Shown: piece after piece, positions 42,623 through 53,275 of the stretch
Layout: each line of letters begins with the position of its first letter
Position numbering within the stretch: position 1 is the stretch's first letter
Source of the DNA: Hygrophila difformis
Lineage: Eukaryota; Streptophyta; Magnoliopsida; Lamiales; Acanthaceae
Reading direction: 5' to 3'
Assembly (NCBI GenBank): GCA_030278955.1
Contig: JAOANR010000010.1
Span: forward strand, 13,065,086-13,129,085
Length of the DNA: 64,000 bases
The notes under the pieces: generated by a model
Told to the model about the DNA's origin: nothing
The model's input: the letters and a program-made list of their open reading frames with translations, nothing else
Databases searched by the model: none
Made by a program: the position numbers and the translations under genes

Positions 42623-43500
42623 ACATAGCGTTTTCTTGTGCTCTGGATTCTCCCCCTTTTGATTGTCATCTTTTATGCATGTCTGGTTTTTTCTTGGTTG
42701 ATTCAGTCAATGTACAAGGTTGCAAATGCCACTTTTCTGTTGGCATGATGTTTAGGGTGAGATCTGATTTGGAGGTAAGAGGTTTGCATATATGGTGTTG
42801 CCAGACTTTACAGAAAGTGAGTTAATAGTTATAGTTTTTGAACCTGGGCTTTTTCCTCTGAGATAATTGTACACATCATATAGGTGATTGATGAGACTAT
42901 GACAAAACCAATTAGGCTTCTTTTGGGGAGAAAGGATTTGATTATGAAGATGAGTGATGTGTGTAGTGGGTCAAATATAAAGGGCATTAAACTAAGATGG
43001 GGCAAGTATGATTACAAACCAATATCGTGGTACTCGAGTACTACAAAAGTTGCTCTGGATTACTATGCTATTGTTCAGGTTATTATTCTCTTAACTCAGT
43101 TGTGTCACAACTCACAATGAAGTTCTTTGATCTCTTCAAGTCTTGTTTGTCTCTCAATTTGCCTCACCTAATTCCACAGGTAGGCAGAGTTTGCAGGTGG
43201 TATCCTGTCTCTGCCTTTTTTGTTGTCCAATTTAATGAGAAACCTCCCATCTCTCCCATTGTTTTTCCTCGTACATTTTCTTTAGCACGGTAGCACATTT
43301 ATCACTACTGGCTCATCTCACCCCTCTGGTTTCTTTTATATGATTTCTATACTTCTTCTAATTAAACTTCTGTGTTATTTTTGTCCAGGCCTTTACCTCC
43401 CAAGTGGTTGACATATACTATGTTGTGGAGTTTCTACAAACAAGAAGAAACTACCAAATCCAGTAATGTAATATTCATTTTTCATCACATATAGTATATT
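42623..43500 (+). pseudogene. Downstream exon-like segments of the unrecognised gene
   Basis: Two segments look like exons on the plus strand. 42884-43078 after an AG reads VIDETMTKPIRLLLGRKDLI, then IKGIKLRWGKYDYKPISWYS, ending before a GT. Near 43389-43460 after TTTGTCCAG a frame reads PLPPKWLTYTMLWSFYKQEE. Codon content looks protein-like, but I cannot place the family. Whether an intact transcript exists across the copia insertion is unknown; the duplicated exons would be included twice. Confidence 0.4.
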
Positions 43501-44907
43501 TTTGTATTTTGATTTTGGTTTTTTGGATGCTCCTTGCCCTATGTACTCACCTTGACTTTCGTTAGTGTTCTTCTTAGCCTTTTTCCTGCATATTGAGTGT
43601 TAAGGAGAATATGTATCCCTTGGGTTGAAGAAAGATGAGTTACATACAATAATTTGCCCTTTTGCACATCCATTTTATTGAATTATCTTTTGAAAGCTTG
43701 AAAAAGGGCTTTGCATAGGATAAATCTCATTCTAAAAAACATGGATTCTTAAAGAATGTTGGTTTGACAGTTCTTAATGATGCTGTGATGCCAGATACCC
43801 TGTATTTTCAATGTTTGCCTTTTTATGCCAGATACCCTGTAAATGAGTTATGGTGCAGAGCTGCTATACCATGCCAATGGGGTTATTCTTGCCATTGTTT
43901 TCCCTATATTTCTTGTCATCCAATAATCTTTATACTGTTTTACAATTTAATTACTGCATTATATTGCCATAACATTAACGCTTGTTAAGAAAGCCACTAC
44001 CTCTATGGCTTCACACAATATACACTTAAATGCATTTAAAATTTGATTCAAAAAATAGTACCCCAAAAAAAAAAAACAAAAGAAATTCAATATAATTATA
44101 AAAATTACTATTCTAAAAGTAAAGCATCTATATACATATGCATTTTTACAAAAAGTGAAATGTGCTAAACCCTATAAAGCATAATGTCATTTTTAACAGT
44201 TAGTAACTTAAATTGTGTAAAAATAAAAATCATAAAAAATTGATATTTTAAATTACAAGATTAGATAGAATATAATAAGATATCACTTGACTATATTTTT
44301 TTTAAAAACATAACTATGATAAAAATTTAAATCAAAATTAAACAGTGAATAATACAAAAAAAATAAAAGAATGAAATGTATCATTTATATTGAGACAGAT
44401 GTAATATATGTACGGTGTACACCGTTACGGATTTCTCATCTTAGCAACCCAAGCGCTAACTCCAACACCTTGAATGACAGCTTCTTCATACTGAATCTCA
44501 GCCTCACTGTCTCCACAGAGCTGCATTTGCGATCTTTCTGTTGTTCTTTCACCCCTCTTGGTTCTCATAGAATCAGATATTCAGTCATACCATTATATTG
44601 CCAAAAACAAATTGGAAATCCTAACAAGCAATGAGTTGCAGAAGCAGGAGAGACAACGAACAAGTTCATGGCAGAGGTAACCACTTAATCATATTACTGT
44701 TATCTTTCATTTATCAACAACATTTTGTTTGAGATGGTTCCATCTGTGATAAAGAACTGAATTTACTTACTTTGGAGCACCTGAGATGGACATTTTAAGG
44801 GCATGGATCAATTAGCGTTCATCTTACCTTTAGTCTTGTTTGATTTTGATTAGTTTTTTTCTGCTTGCACTCATGTCAATTATTGTCACAAATCCACCTT
44901 CAGAATT
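43501..44907. other. Intergenic or intronic DNA; decayed MITE; no gene established
   Basis: Contains a short repeat (ATGCCAGATACCCTGTA at 43789 and 43826) and a decayed MITE (44178-44405). A short frame at 44628 (MSCRSRRDNEQ...) ends at a GTAACC donor-like site (44673). It could be a first exon, but nothing follows before the CACTA element. The last three bases ATT (44905-44907) are the left target duplication of that element. Confidence 0.45.
44178..44405. mobile_element. Decayed MITE fragment
   Basis: Keeps the family interior (TTTTAACAGTTAGTAACTTA, AGATTAGATAGAAT, GATATCACTTGACTATA) and a right end ATTGAGACAGATGTAATA. The left terminal repeat is gone. Confidence 0.55.
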
Positions 44908-44924
44908 CACTACAAGAAAAAATG

Positions 44925-45255
44925 GCTATAACGACCGTCAGATGCGGTCGCTAAGACGGGTCGCTAAAATGGTTTAGCGACCGTCTTAGCGACCGCATAA
45001 CGCCGGTCGCTATAGTGTCCGTAAGTAAATAAACGGCGACGACGTCCGATGCGGTCGTTCGTTATAACGACCGAGTTAACGACCGCATGGGCGGTCGTTA
45101 ACTTTTACGACCGTCACAACGACAGTCTGTTGCGGTCGTTAAACACTGAACTGGATCCGTGCTCCGGTTTGAACTAGCGACCGTCTCGGCGACCCTCACG
45201 ACGGTCGCTAAGCCTAGCGACCGTTTTAGCGACCGTTTTGACGGTCGCTAAATCT
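44925..45255. repeat. CACTA subterminal repeats, left end
   Basis: More than fifteen copies of CGACCG or CGGTCG, many as palindromes, for example TTAGCGACCGT / ACGGTCGCTAA with a 4-nt loop (45223-45252). In En/Spm such repeats are bound by TNPA to bring the ends together; binding here is inferred by analogy. Confidence 0.85.
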
Positions 45256-45643
45256 GTTACTGGCCAACAGGCCTATTTATATGGCAGTAATCCAACCTGT
45301 ACATACTACACAATCCATACCAACCATTCCAACCATTCCAAATAACTCATTCAAACAATACACCATCAAATACAAATCCATTCCACTATGCTACGAGATT
45401 CAAAGAAATACATAATTAAAACCATCAAAGACCTATCTCCATTGAATATTGAACATCGAACATCAACTACATAATCATGTACATGAATCTAAAATTCATA
45501 AGTTCTTTCATCTAAAATTCACAAAGTGTCACCCAACCAAGTAACTAAGACATCATCCAAAATGAAGCCAACAATCCAAAATATATCCAAAATGTATCCA
45601 ACTATCCACATATGTCCAAAATGTATGCACTAAATGAACCCAC

Positions 45644-47564
45644 TCACGTAACAGTGATATCACCACCTCCAAAACCATGACCTCCTCCATGGTCATCATC
45701 GCCCGAGCCCGGAGAGCGAGGTCTACGTCCTCCCCGCATCCTATCTAACTCCTCCATCGCAGTCTCCCACTTTTGCCCATACCTTTCAAGCATTGCCTTC
45801 AGCGCTTCAAACTCCTCCCGACTGACAGTACTAGCGCTAGACTGTGTAGTATCGCTATGGTCCCTCCCCGTAGGCCGAATGATTTTAGCAAGTGATCCTA
45901 AACAGATTAATGAGGTGAAAAAAGTGTTAACTCTATGTATTGAAAGTAATTAAAATAAGTTATGAAACTAATTAATTTACCTAGTCCATACACGGACTTC
46001 CGCCTATCGTGCCCACCAGCAACCTCGTAAAATGTACGGTTTGGATCGAAAGGAGCTTGGCTTTGTGTAATAATCTCCTTGATAGCATGGAACTCATCCT
46101 CTTTGAAGTGACAAATAGATATACATAAAAGTGAATGTAATACTTTTTAGATATGTAATTTTAATAAACTTAAACAATTGTAATTTTGCCAACTTACATG
46201 GACCTCCTTTGATTTGGTGTCAACCCAAGCACCCTTCTGATGTTTTCTGGTGTGTGTGTGCTCGTGCAACTCTGGATATTCAATTTCCCTACCCTGTTCT
46301 TGTGTCTATATTCAAATAAAAATTTTAAATAAAGATGATGAAATAATGTAACGTGACTCTAATTAAAAAATATTAAGTATGCAAGTCATACCAAATGTTC
46401 GAGTGTCGCTGGGTGTGATCTGGAACCCGCTGTGTGCGTCGGCAGGGCTGGACCGTCCGCTTGACCACGCCGCCTGTTCAGTTTGTTCCTGGTTTGCGTT
46501 TGCTTGAACTTTGCTGAAGCCCAATAATTCGCCCATGCCTCGGCAACTTCTCTGTCAAGTGGAAAAGGTTTTTTCCCACTTCTAATATCTAGAGTGTAGT
46601 CCTTGTACCTAGAACATCATTAATGTCAAGTACACTGTAGAAGAACAATTCATTGTATGTAATAATAGTACACTAACATATTCAACATACATACAAACAC
46701 GTACCTCTGTACATTCTTCCGCTCCCACTCTTTCTTCACTTGCATTTCGTGAACAGGATCCCAGCGAGCAACTTTCTGATTCACCCATTTAAAATTCATT
46801 TATGACATTTAATAGTAACAGAAAACTATCAAACATTTACAAGTTTAACTGAGAGCTAGTCATTACATACTTGAAATTCACCCCAATAAAAGTCTTTCGT
46901 CCTCTTCGTTACTTTCATCCACGAGATCCCTTCCTTATCTGACCGCATGGGATAACAATCCCACATTTTTTTAACCAGTGATCCCGGGATGAGGATACTT
47001 AACAATTAAACAAAATAATCATCAATTTGAAAAATACATATGAAATAAAAGACAACAATGAAATTCTTATATTAGGCAACATACACGCCGTCCTTAGGCT
47101 TAATCTCTGTCCTGTTCTCTATGGGCTGAGGGGCTTGTGGTGCTTGCGGAGCTGGCGGAGCATGTGGGGTTTCTCCTGATCCTTTAATTTTAACATATAT
47201 ATATATATATGGTGAAGTAAATTTAATGTTTAACTCGATGTTGCATTCTATGTTTAATACCTGGAGTTCGTGGTGGGGGAGTCTCTGGTACCGCAGAGTC
47301 TGATCCTGGTGTCTGTACGGGTGGATCCTCCTGGCTTGAAGATTGCGCTGCTGCATAACATAATTTAAAAGTTATTGGCATATACAGAGAGGATAAATAA
47401 TATGATACTGTACACAAACCTGCCAAGTCTAAAGCCCATCGCTCGCGTGCCTCTCGCACCATTCTGGCAGTCTCAGCTGGCGTAGGCAGAACTGGTGTAG
47501 AATCTGACTGTGTTCCAGGCCGGCTTGGGGTGCCAGAAGCCGAGCCACCCCCCTGTTGAGACAT
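45644..47564 (-). CDS. TNPA-like / Transposase_24 family protein of the CACTA element
   Basis: A multi-exon gene from the ATG at 47564 to a TGA at 45646-45644. Exon-like blocks: 47564-47420 (Gln/Gly/Ser-rich start, then ETARMVREARERWALDLAG), about 47354-47263, about 47186-47089 (Pro/Ala-rich), about 46998-46872 (IPGSLVKKMWDCYPMRSDKE, KVTKRTKDFYWGEFQ), about 46773-46700 (RWDPVHEMQVKKEWERKN), 46610-46394 (YKDYTLDIRSGKKPFPLDRE, AEAWANYWASAKFKQTQTRN), 46305-46197 (ELHEHTHTRKHQKGAWVDTK) and 46100-45985 (FHAIKEI), with a last exon (45900-45644) of coiled coil and a Gly/His/Asp-rich end. This is the plant Ptta/En/Spm transposase family layout. Such proteins bind subterminal repeats. Exon limits between blocks are approximate; I see no stop inside the blocks. 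Confidence 0.75.
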
Positions 47565-47666
47565 CTGTAAACAATATAAGATGAAGTATAAGTGAACACA
47601 TTAATATATGGTGTATATATGGACATTATGCAACAAGGAAGACAAATTTGTGTTACATGTTAATTT

Positions 47667-50600
47667 TCAAACTTCGAAATCCTCATCAGATGTCTCTTCA
47701 GATGATTCATCTATGTCGGTGTCATCTGATGTAGACATATTGTCTAGGGATTCTTCTGAGTCAATATCCTCATCCGGATTTAGATCTACAAGCTGGACTA
47801 CATCATCTGTTAACCGCTCTCGGCGAGACGTAATGGTTGCAGTTTCAATACCTAGCTGTTCTGCCACATCTACTTGGAATGCCTCAACATCTTCGCCCAT
47901 CTTCACAGTAATCACACCCCTAGGCTTAATTTTACATACAGCCAACCAATCACGAGTCCTAGCATTTGGTCTGTTCGTTGGAAATTGAACATAACACACT
48001 TGTTCAGCTTGGTTGGCAAATATGAAGGGGTCGTAGTAGGGCAGATTCTTCGTCTTATTCACCTCAATTAGCTTGTAATTCTCATGAGTACGCGTCCCAA
48101 CTCCCTCACGAGTGTCAAACCATTTACATTTGAATAATGGAATTTGTTTTAAAGGCAATGCAGGGTACTCTAGCACTAAAATCTCTTCGATAATACCGAA
48201 GAAATCCCGAGATTCGCCCGTAATGCAAACTCCACTATTGTAAGTCGTTCGACTTCTACCATGGTTCTCGGTGTGAAATTTCATTCCATTAATAAAATAC
48301 ATAGGAAATGATTGAGCTATTGGAAGTGGTCCTTGTGCAAGTTCGAGTAGACTTGGTATATCGGGCGGATGGCTCGATATGTAATCATCAAACCATTTCG
48401 GAAAGTGGTCAGACATGGCAGCTGAGATCTCAAGAACAGTAATCTGGGGATTAACAGAACGCATATGTTGGTGGAACAACCTATAATTTATAATGAATTT
48501 GAATTTAGTATAAAGGAAATAAAAAGTTGGTGGAAAAACATAAAATTTAAAACGATTTAATTTGAATTTACTAACTCGATATACGGTTCTGTTTCTGTGC
48601 AATTCAGTAGCACGTAGTTGTGGGCAGCCTTTAACTCTTGCTCGGTCATCCGTCTTTTTTTGGCCCTACCCTGTGCACGTCCTCCTACTTTGAAAATACT
48701 AATAAGGCCATCATCCTCATACGGGCAACCACCATCGTCATTCCTAGGCACATTTCGCTCACGGGTGAACACATGCTTCTCAAAGTAATGAGAGCAAAAA
48801 AATGATGCTTCTCGGACAATGTAAGCGTTGCAGATAGACCCTTCAACGTGTGCCTTATTGCGCACCGTACGCTTTAACCGGTTTAGGTACCTGTAATAGA
48901 TGATCAGTACAAGAAATGGTCACTATCATATTGAAAATGCTATAATATTTTTATTGTACTCATAAATTTAAATGGAATTCGTACCTTTCATAGGGATACA
49001 TCCATCTGAACTGTACAGGACCAGCAACACTTGCTTCATAGGGTAGGTGGACAGGAAGGTGCTCCATACAATCGAAGAATGCAGGTGGGAATATGGTTTC
49101 TAGTTTACACAGTACTAATGGAATATCTAACCCCAACCTCTCCATTTCATGTGTTTTGATGGTCTTTGCAGTTAAGGCACGAAACACATTACTCAATTCC
49201 GTTATTGCCTCCCAAACGCTCACAGGTAGTAGTTCTCTCCATCCGATGGGAAGAAGACGCTGCAAGAACACATGGCAATCGTGGCTCTTCATACCAAACA
49301 TCCTGTGCTTATTCGTGTCTACACATCTTCCCAAGTTCGACACACACCCATCTGGAAACTTCAAGCCACCCACCCACTTAAGAAATACATCCCTCTTGTC
49401 CTTGTCCATTGTGTATATAGCCTTAGGATATCTTCCTGTACGGGCATCTCTGTGCAATTCTGGTCTGTTACACAGGGTAACGATGTCCTCTCGTGCTTTA
49501 GCATTGTCCTTCGTCTTCCCTTGGACGTCCATCACAGTGTTGAAGACATTCTCAAACACATTCTTCTCGATATGCATGACATCCAAGTTGTGACGGATCA
49601 AATTTGTTTTCCAGTACGGTAGGTCCCAGAATATACTCCTCTTTTTCCAACCACAAGTCTTGCTGATGTGTGTGTTTGCTTCTTCACTACCAATTTCAAA
49701 TACACGCCTAAGACCATGTGAATCTATGTCGGCCAATATCTCTTCCCCACTTCTATTGGTTGGCGGCAGCCCTTGCTCCACCCGATCCTTTATAAATCTG
49801 GTCTTATCTTATCTAAATGGGTGGTCTGTAGGAAGGAACTTCCGATGCGAATCAAACCAAGATTGTTTCCCACCCTCCTTCAATCGTATAGACTCGGTTC
49901 TTTCCATACAGACCGGGCATGCAGTTTTGCCGTAGGTACTCCAACCGGACAACATAGCATAAGCTGGAAAATCTCCTATAGTCCACATCAGTGCCGCCTT
50001 CATCTGAAAGTTTTGTTTACTGAATGTGTCGTATGTTGTGATCCCAACGTCCCACAACTCCAATAGCTCATCAATCAAAGGTTGTAGGTACACGTCAATC
50101 CTTTGTTTTGGACTCGATTTGCCAGGTATTATGGCTGTCAAGAACATATACTTATCCTTCATACACATCCCTGGGGAGAGGTTGTACGGTGTCAATAGAA
50201 CGGGCCAACAAGAGTATTGGGCACCTGATTGACCGAAGGGTTGGAAACCATCGGTGCACAGCACTAATCTCACATTTCGTCCCTCCGAACCGAATTCGGG
50301 ATGAATCTGGTCAAAGTGTTTCCATGCTTTGGAGTCGCATGGATGACACATCTCACCAGTACCCCCATGGTCATGCCCTACATGCCATGTCATGTATTTC
50401 GCAGTCGCCTCCGACGAATACAGACGTTTTAATCTGTTTTTTAAAGGGAAATAAAACATATAACTAACTGCAACTTGTGATCCATTGCTGGAAACTTTAA
50501 ATCGCGGCCTGGCACAAAACTTACAGTTCTGTAAGGCCACATCATCCCTCCAATACAACATACATCCTTTATCACAACAATCAATTTTCTGAACGGGTAA

Positions 50601-51260
50601 TCCAAGGCCCTCAAGAAGTTTCTTTGCCTCATAGAAATTTTTAACCATTGAGTTCTCCTCCGGCAGTGTATCAATGATGAGCTGACATAAGGTGTCGAAA
50701 CATCTTTCAGATAGATGGTGCTCCGATTTAATATTTAGCAACCTCGCAACAGTTGACAATAATGTCATTTTCTTACACCCAGGCCACAAATCCTTGTCCG
50801 CTGCATCCAACATGGCATAGAACAATTTATCTTGTGGGTTAGGCTCCTCGGGTGGCATAGGATCATCGTCTGCGTTATTTGGTAATTCATCGGGACGTCC
50901 ATAACCCAGTCCATCAATTATCATCTGTCTGTAGTTGGTTGAAGGAGGTTCTACGCCCCTATCTGCTGCACCTCCCGACGGTGCTTCATCATCATAGAGA
51001 GGGCGAAAGTTGTGTGGCTCTCCATGACAAGTCCATCGATTGTAATTTTCAACAAATCCTCTTTTGTATAGGTGTCCTTGTATTTCATTATCTGGTAAAT
51101 AACATCTATTCCTACATCTTGCACATGGACACCTTATCATCCCTTCTACTATATCACATTCGGGGTTTTTACGACAATCCCTCAAAAAGGATAGGACGCC
51201 TTGCTTAAATTCAGGTGTTAGTTCCCCACCACGTGGTCGGTACATCCAAGTGCGCTCCAT
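47667..51260 (-). pseudogene. TNPD-like CACTA transposase, three exons, one premature stop
   Basis: Exons 51260-48985, 48890-48576 and 48480-47667 join in phase through GT-AG introns, total 1135 codons. Exon 1 opens with the transposase-associated domain (MERTWMYRPRGG, CRNPECDIVEG-like Cys/His region to about residue 75). It then has the TNP2/Transposase_21 domain (about 230-620; VLCTDGFQPFGQSG, YMFLTAIIPGKSSP, KTACPVCME, LDVMHIEKNVFENV). DUF4218 follows (about 660-860; MKSHDCHVFLQRLLP, LPVHLPYEASVAGPVQFRWM, HVEGSICNAYI). Exon 3 has DUF4216 (PLFKCKWFDTREGVG, NLPYYDPFIFANQAEQVCYV) and an acidic tail. An in-frame TAA at 49811-49809 interrupts exon 1, and the same frame continues right after it. 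The enzyme would excise and insert the element; unless the stop is a sequencing error, this copy is dead. Confidence 0.85.
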
Positions 51261-53047
51261 TATCTAACTGAATTTTAAGATAGGGGTAAAATGCTTAAAC
51301 GAAGATATGGAGTTTTATTAAAGTAACATATTTATTAGGACTTATATTCTTTGTTATTTGAATTTTATAATGGATATACACGATGGAATAAACAAATAGT
51401 ATTTTTTCGGCTAAACTAGTTCCTAAATTTGATATCGTTTCAAACTTATCAAACAAATTATAAGCCAAAATATTTTCTCAATTAAACACATCCATCAATT
51501 CGGTCAGTTATGTTTAGATAATATGTTTAAAATATTGCATCAATCAATAATATTAAACATTCCGAAGAATCATAATAAATTGCATAGCTAACAGGGGATC
51601 TAAACTAGTTTCTAAATTTGATATCGTTTCAAACTTATCAAACAAATTATAAGCCAATATATTTTCTCAATTAAACACATCCATCAATTCGGTCAGTTTT
51701 GTTCAGATAATATGTTTAAAATATTGCATCAATCAATAATATTAAACATTCCGAAGAATCATAATAAATTGCATAGCTAACAGGGGATCTAAACTAGTTT
51801 CTAAATTTGATATCGTTTCAAACTTATCAAACAAATTATAAGCCAATATATTTTCTCAATTAAACACATCCATCAATTCGGTCAGTTATGTTCAGAAAAT
51901 ATGTTTAAAATATTGCATCAATCAATAATATTAAACATTCCGAAGAATCATAACAAATTGCATAGCTAATAGGATGATTTTCGCGTACCTTGTATCACCT
52001 CCTTCAATCACTTTAAATTGCCTATGTATGCTCACGATCCTTCCGTCTCTTCACTTCTACGATCCGGAAATTCGACTGGAATGAATCAACATGTCATGTT
52101 TCAATGAAGCATGCTAATGATCTTTAGTTAAACAGACCAATGAACACATATATGAAATCAAAGTCAACAAAATAATGTAAACAGTAGCAAGTGTCGAAAA
52201 TGGCTTGAAATTTCAAGTGCTCATTAGATGATCATCCGATGTCCATTTTTTGTGTTCTTTATATCAAAACACATCTACGCAACATGAGGAATTCAGAAAT
52301 GATCTCAAATTCAACAAATTCCCAACAGAAAAATACCAGTAATCGAAAACAGTGGCAAAAGTCGAAAATCAATAGTATTTAACAACATATTACCATATAA
52401 GAAAGTATTGTCAACACTTCCTAAGATCCTCAATCAAACTACATTCAATCAATTACACCTAAATCAAATTAGAGCAATCAAATTACATTCAATTTCAATT
52501 CTTCAATACCAAAACCAGTAAAAACATTGCTTCTTCACTACACTCCAACACAATCAAAACAACAAAACTGTGTGTACTCCCAATCACAACATTTTTCCAA
52601 AACAATTAGTAGAATGAAAAAACAACCTTTACACAGCAATGAAGCACTTCACAGCATATAGGCAACAATATAACATATTGCAAAAAAATGAACACAAAGC
52701 AGAATCGAACGAGAGAATGTAAACCTGCAAACAAAGCTTGGCGGGCGTCGGGTGGGCTTCGACGGCAGAGGCGCCGGGCAGCGGCGCTGGGCGGAGAGGC
52801 GCCGGCGGGGCAGAGACGACGGCTTAGGGATTTCGGAGGCGCCGGGCAGAGACGACGGTTTAGGTGAGGGTGAAGGAGGTTGCTGGTTCGGGGGGTGGCT
52901 CGAGGCGTCGACGGGATGGGCGCGACGGTGGGCGGTGATCGGCGAGAACGAACGACGAAGCGGGAGCGAAAATTTCGCCAACGGTCTTCTCCCCTATTCT
53001 GTAATTGTGTTTCACAGCGAGCAAGGAAAAAAGAATTTAACCTAGGT
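51261..53047. other. CACTA upstream region: promoter side of the transposase gene
   Basis: AT-rich DNA with a 189-bp triplication (51412-51977), then unique AT-rich sequence. A GC-rich block (52735-52980) is likely the 5' leader or promoter of the transposase gene. Open frames in the GC-rich block have no family resemblance. No further gene. Confidence 0.5.
51412..51977. repeat. 189-bp direct repeat, three copies
   Basis: Copies start at TAAACTAGTT in 51412, 51601 and 51790 and are nearly identical (a few substitutions, for example TTTAGATAATA / TTCAGATAATA / TTCAGAAAATA). They lie in the element just upstream of the transposase gene. Confidence 0.9.
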
Positions 53048-53255
53048 TAGCGACCGTCTTTTCCGTCGTTAGGACGGTCGCTAACAGCGACCGAAAATTT
53101 TGCGGTCGCTAAGCCCGTCGTTGAAGCACGCCCCACCAGCGCCCCCGAGGAGCGGTCGTTAGGCCGGTTGTTAATACAACCACCGTCCTCTTCCCGTCGC
53201 TAAGACGGTCGTTGTCAACGACCGCACTGTGGCGGTCGCTGAATTCGGTCGCAAT
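53048..53255. repeat. CACTA subterminal repeats, right end
   Basis: GCGACCG/CGGTCGC repeats as at the left end, about twelve copies, with AACGACCGC and CGGTCGCT variants, between the GC-rich leader and the terminal repeat. Confidence 0.85.
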
Positions 53256-53275
53256 ACGAGTTTTTTCTTGTAGTG

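Larger units (their letters stand above)
44908..53275 (-). mobile_element. CACTA (En/Spm) DNA transposon, complete, 8368 bp
   Basis: Ends CACTACAAGAAAAAA... and its inverse TTTTTTCTTGTAGTG, flanked by the 3-bp target duplication ATT (44905-44907 and 53276-53278), all diagnostic of the CACTA superfamily. Subterminal regions (44925-45255, 53048-53255) are packed with GCGACCG/CGGTCGC repeats. Two genes lie on the minus strand: a TNPD-like transposase (51260-47667) and a TNPA-like protein (47564-45644), the usual order. One premature stop in the transposase means it may now depend on a helper copy. Confidence 0.95.

Noticed and set aside
44628..44672. Possible first exon of a small PRE-type bHLH gene (MSCRSRRDNEQ)
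   Set aside because: Only about 15 codons, weak likeness to the MSSRRSR start of that family, and no second exon before or after the CACTA element.
52649..53045. Open frames on both strands in the GC-rich part of the CACTA element
   Set aside because: Low-complexity Pro/Arg-rich translations without homology; this is probably the transposase gene leader.
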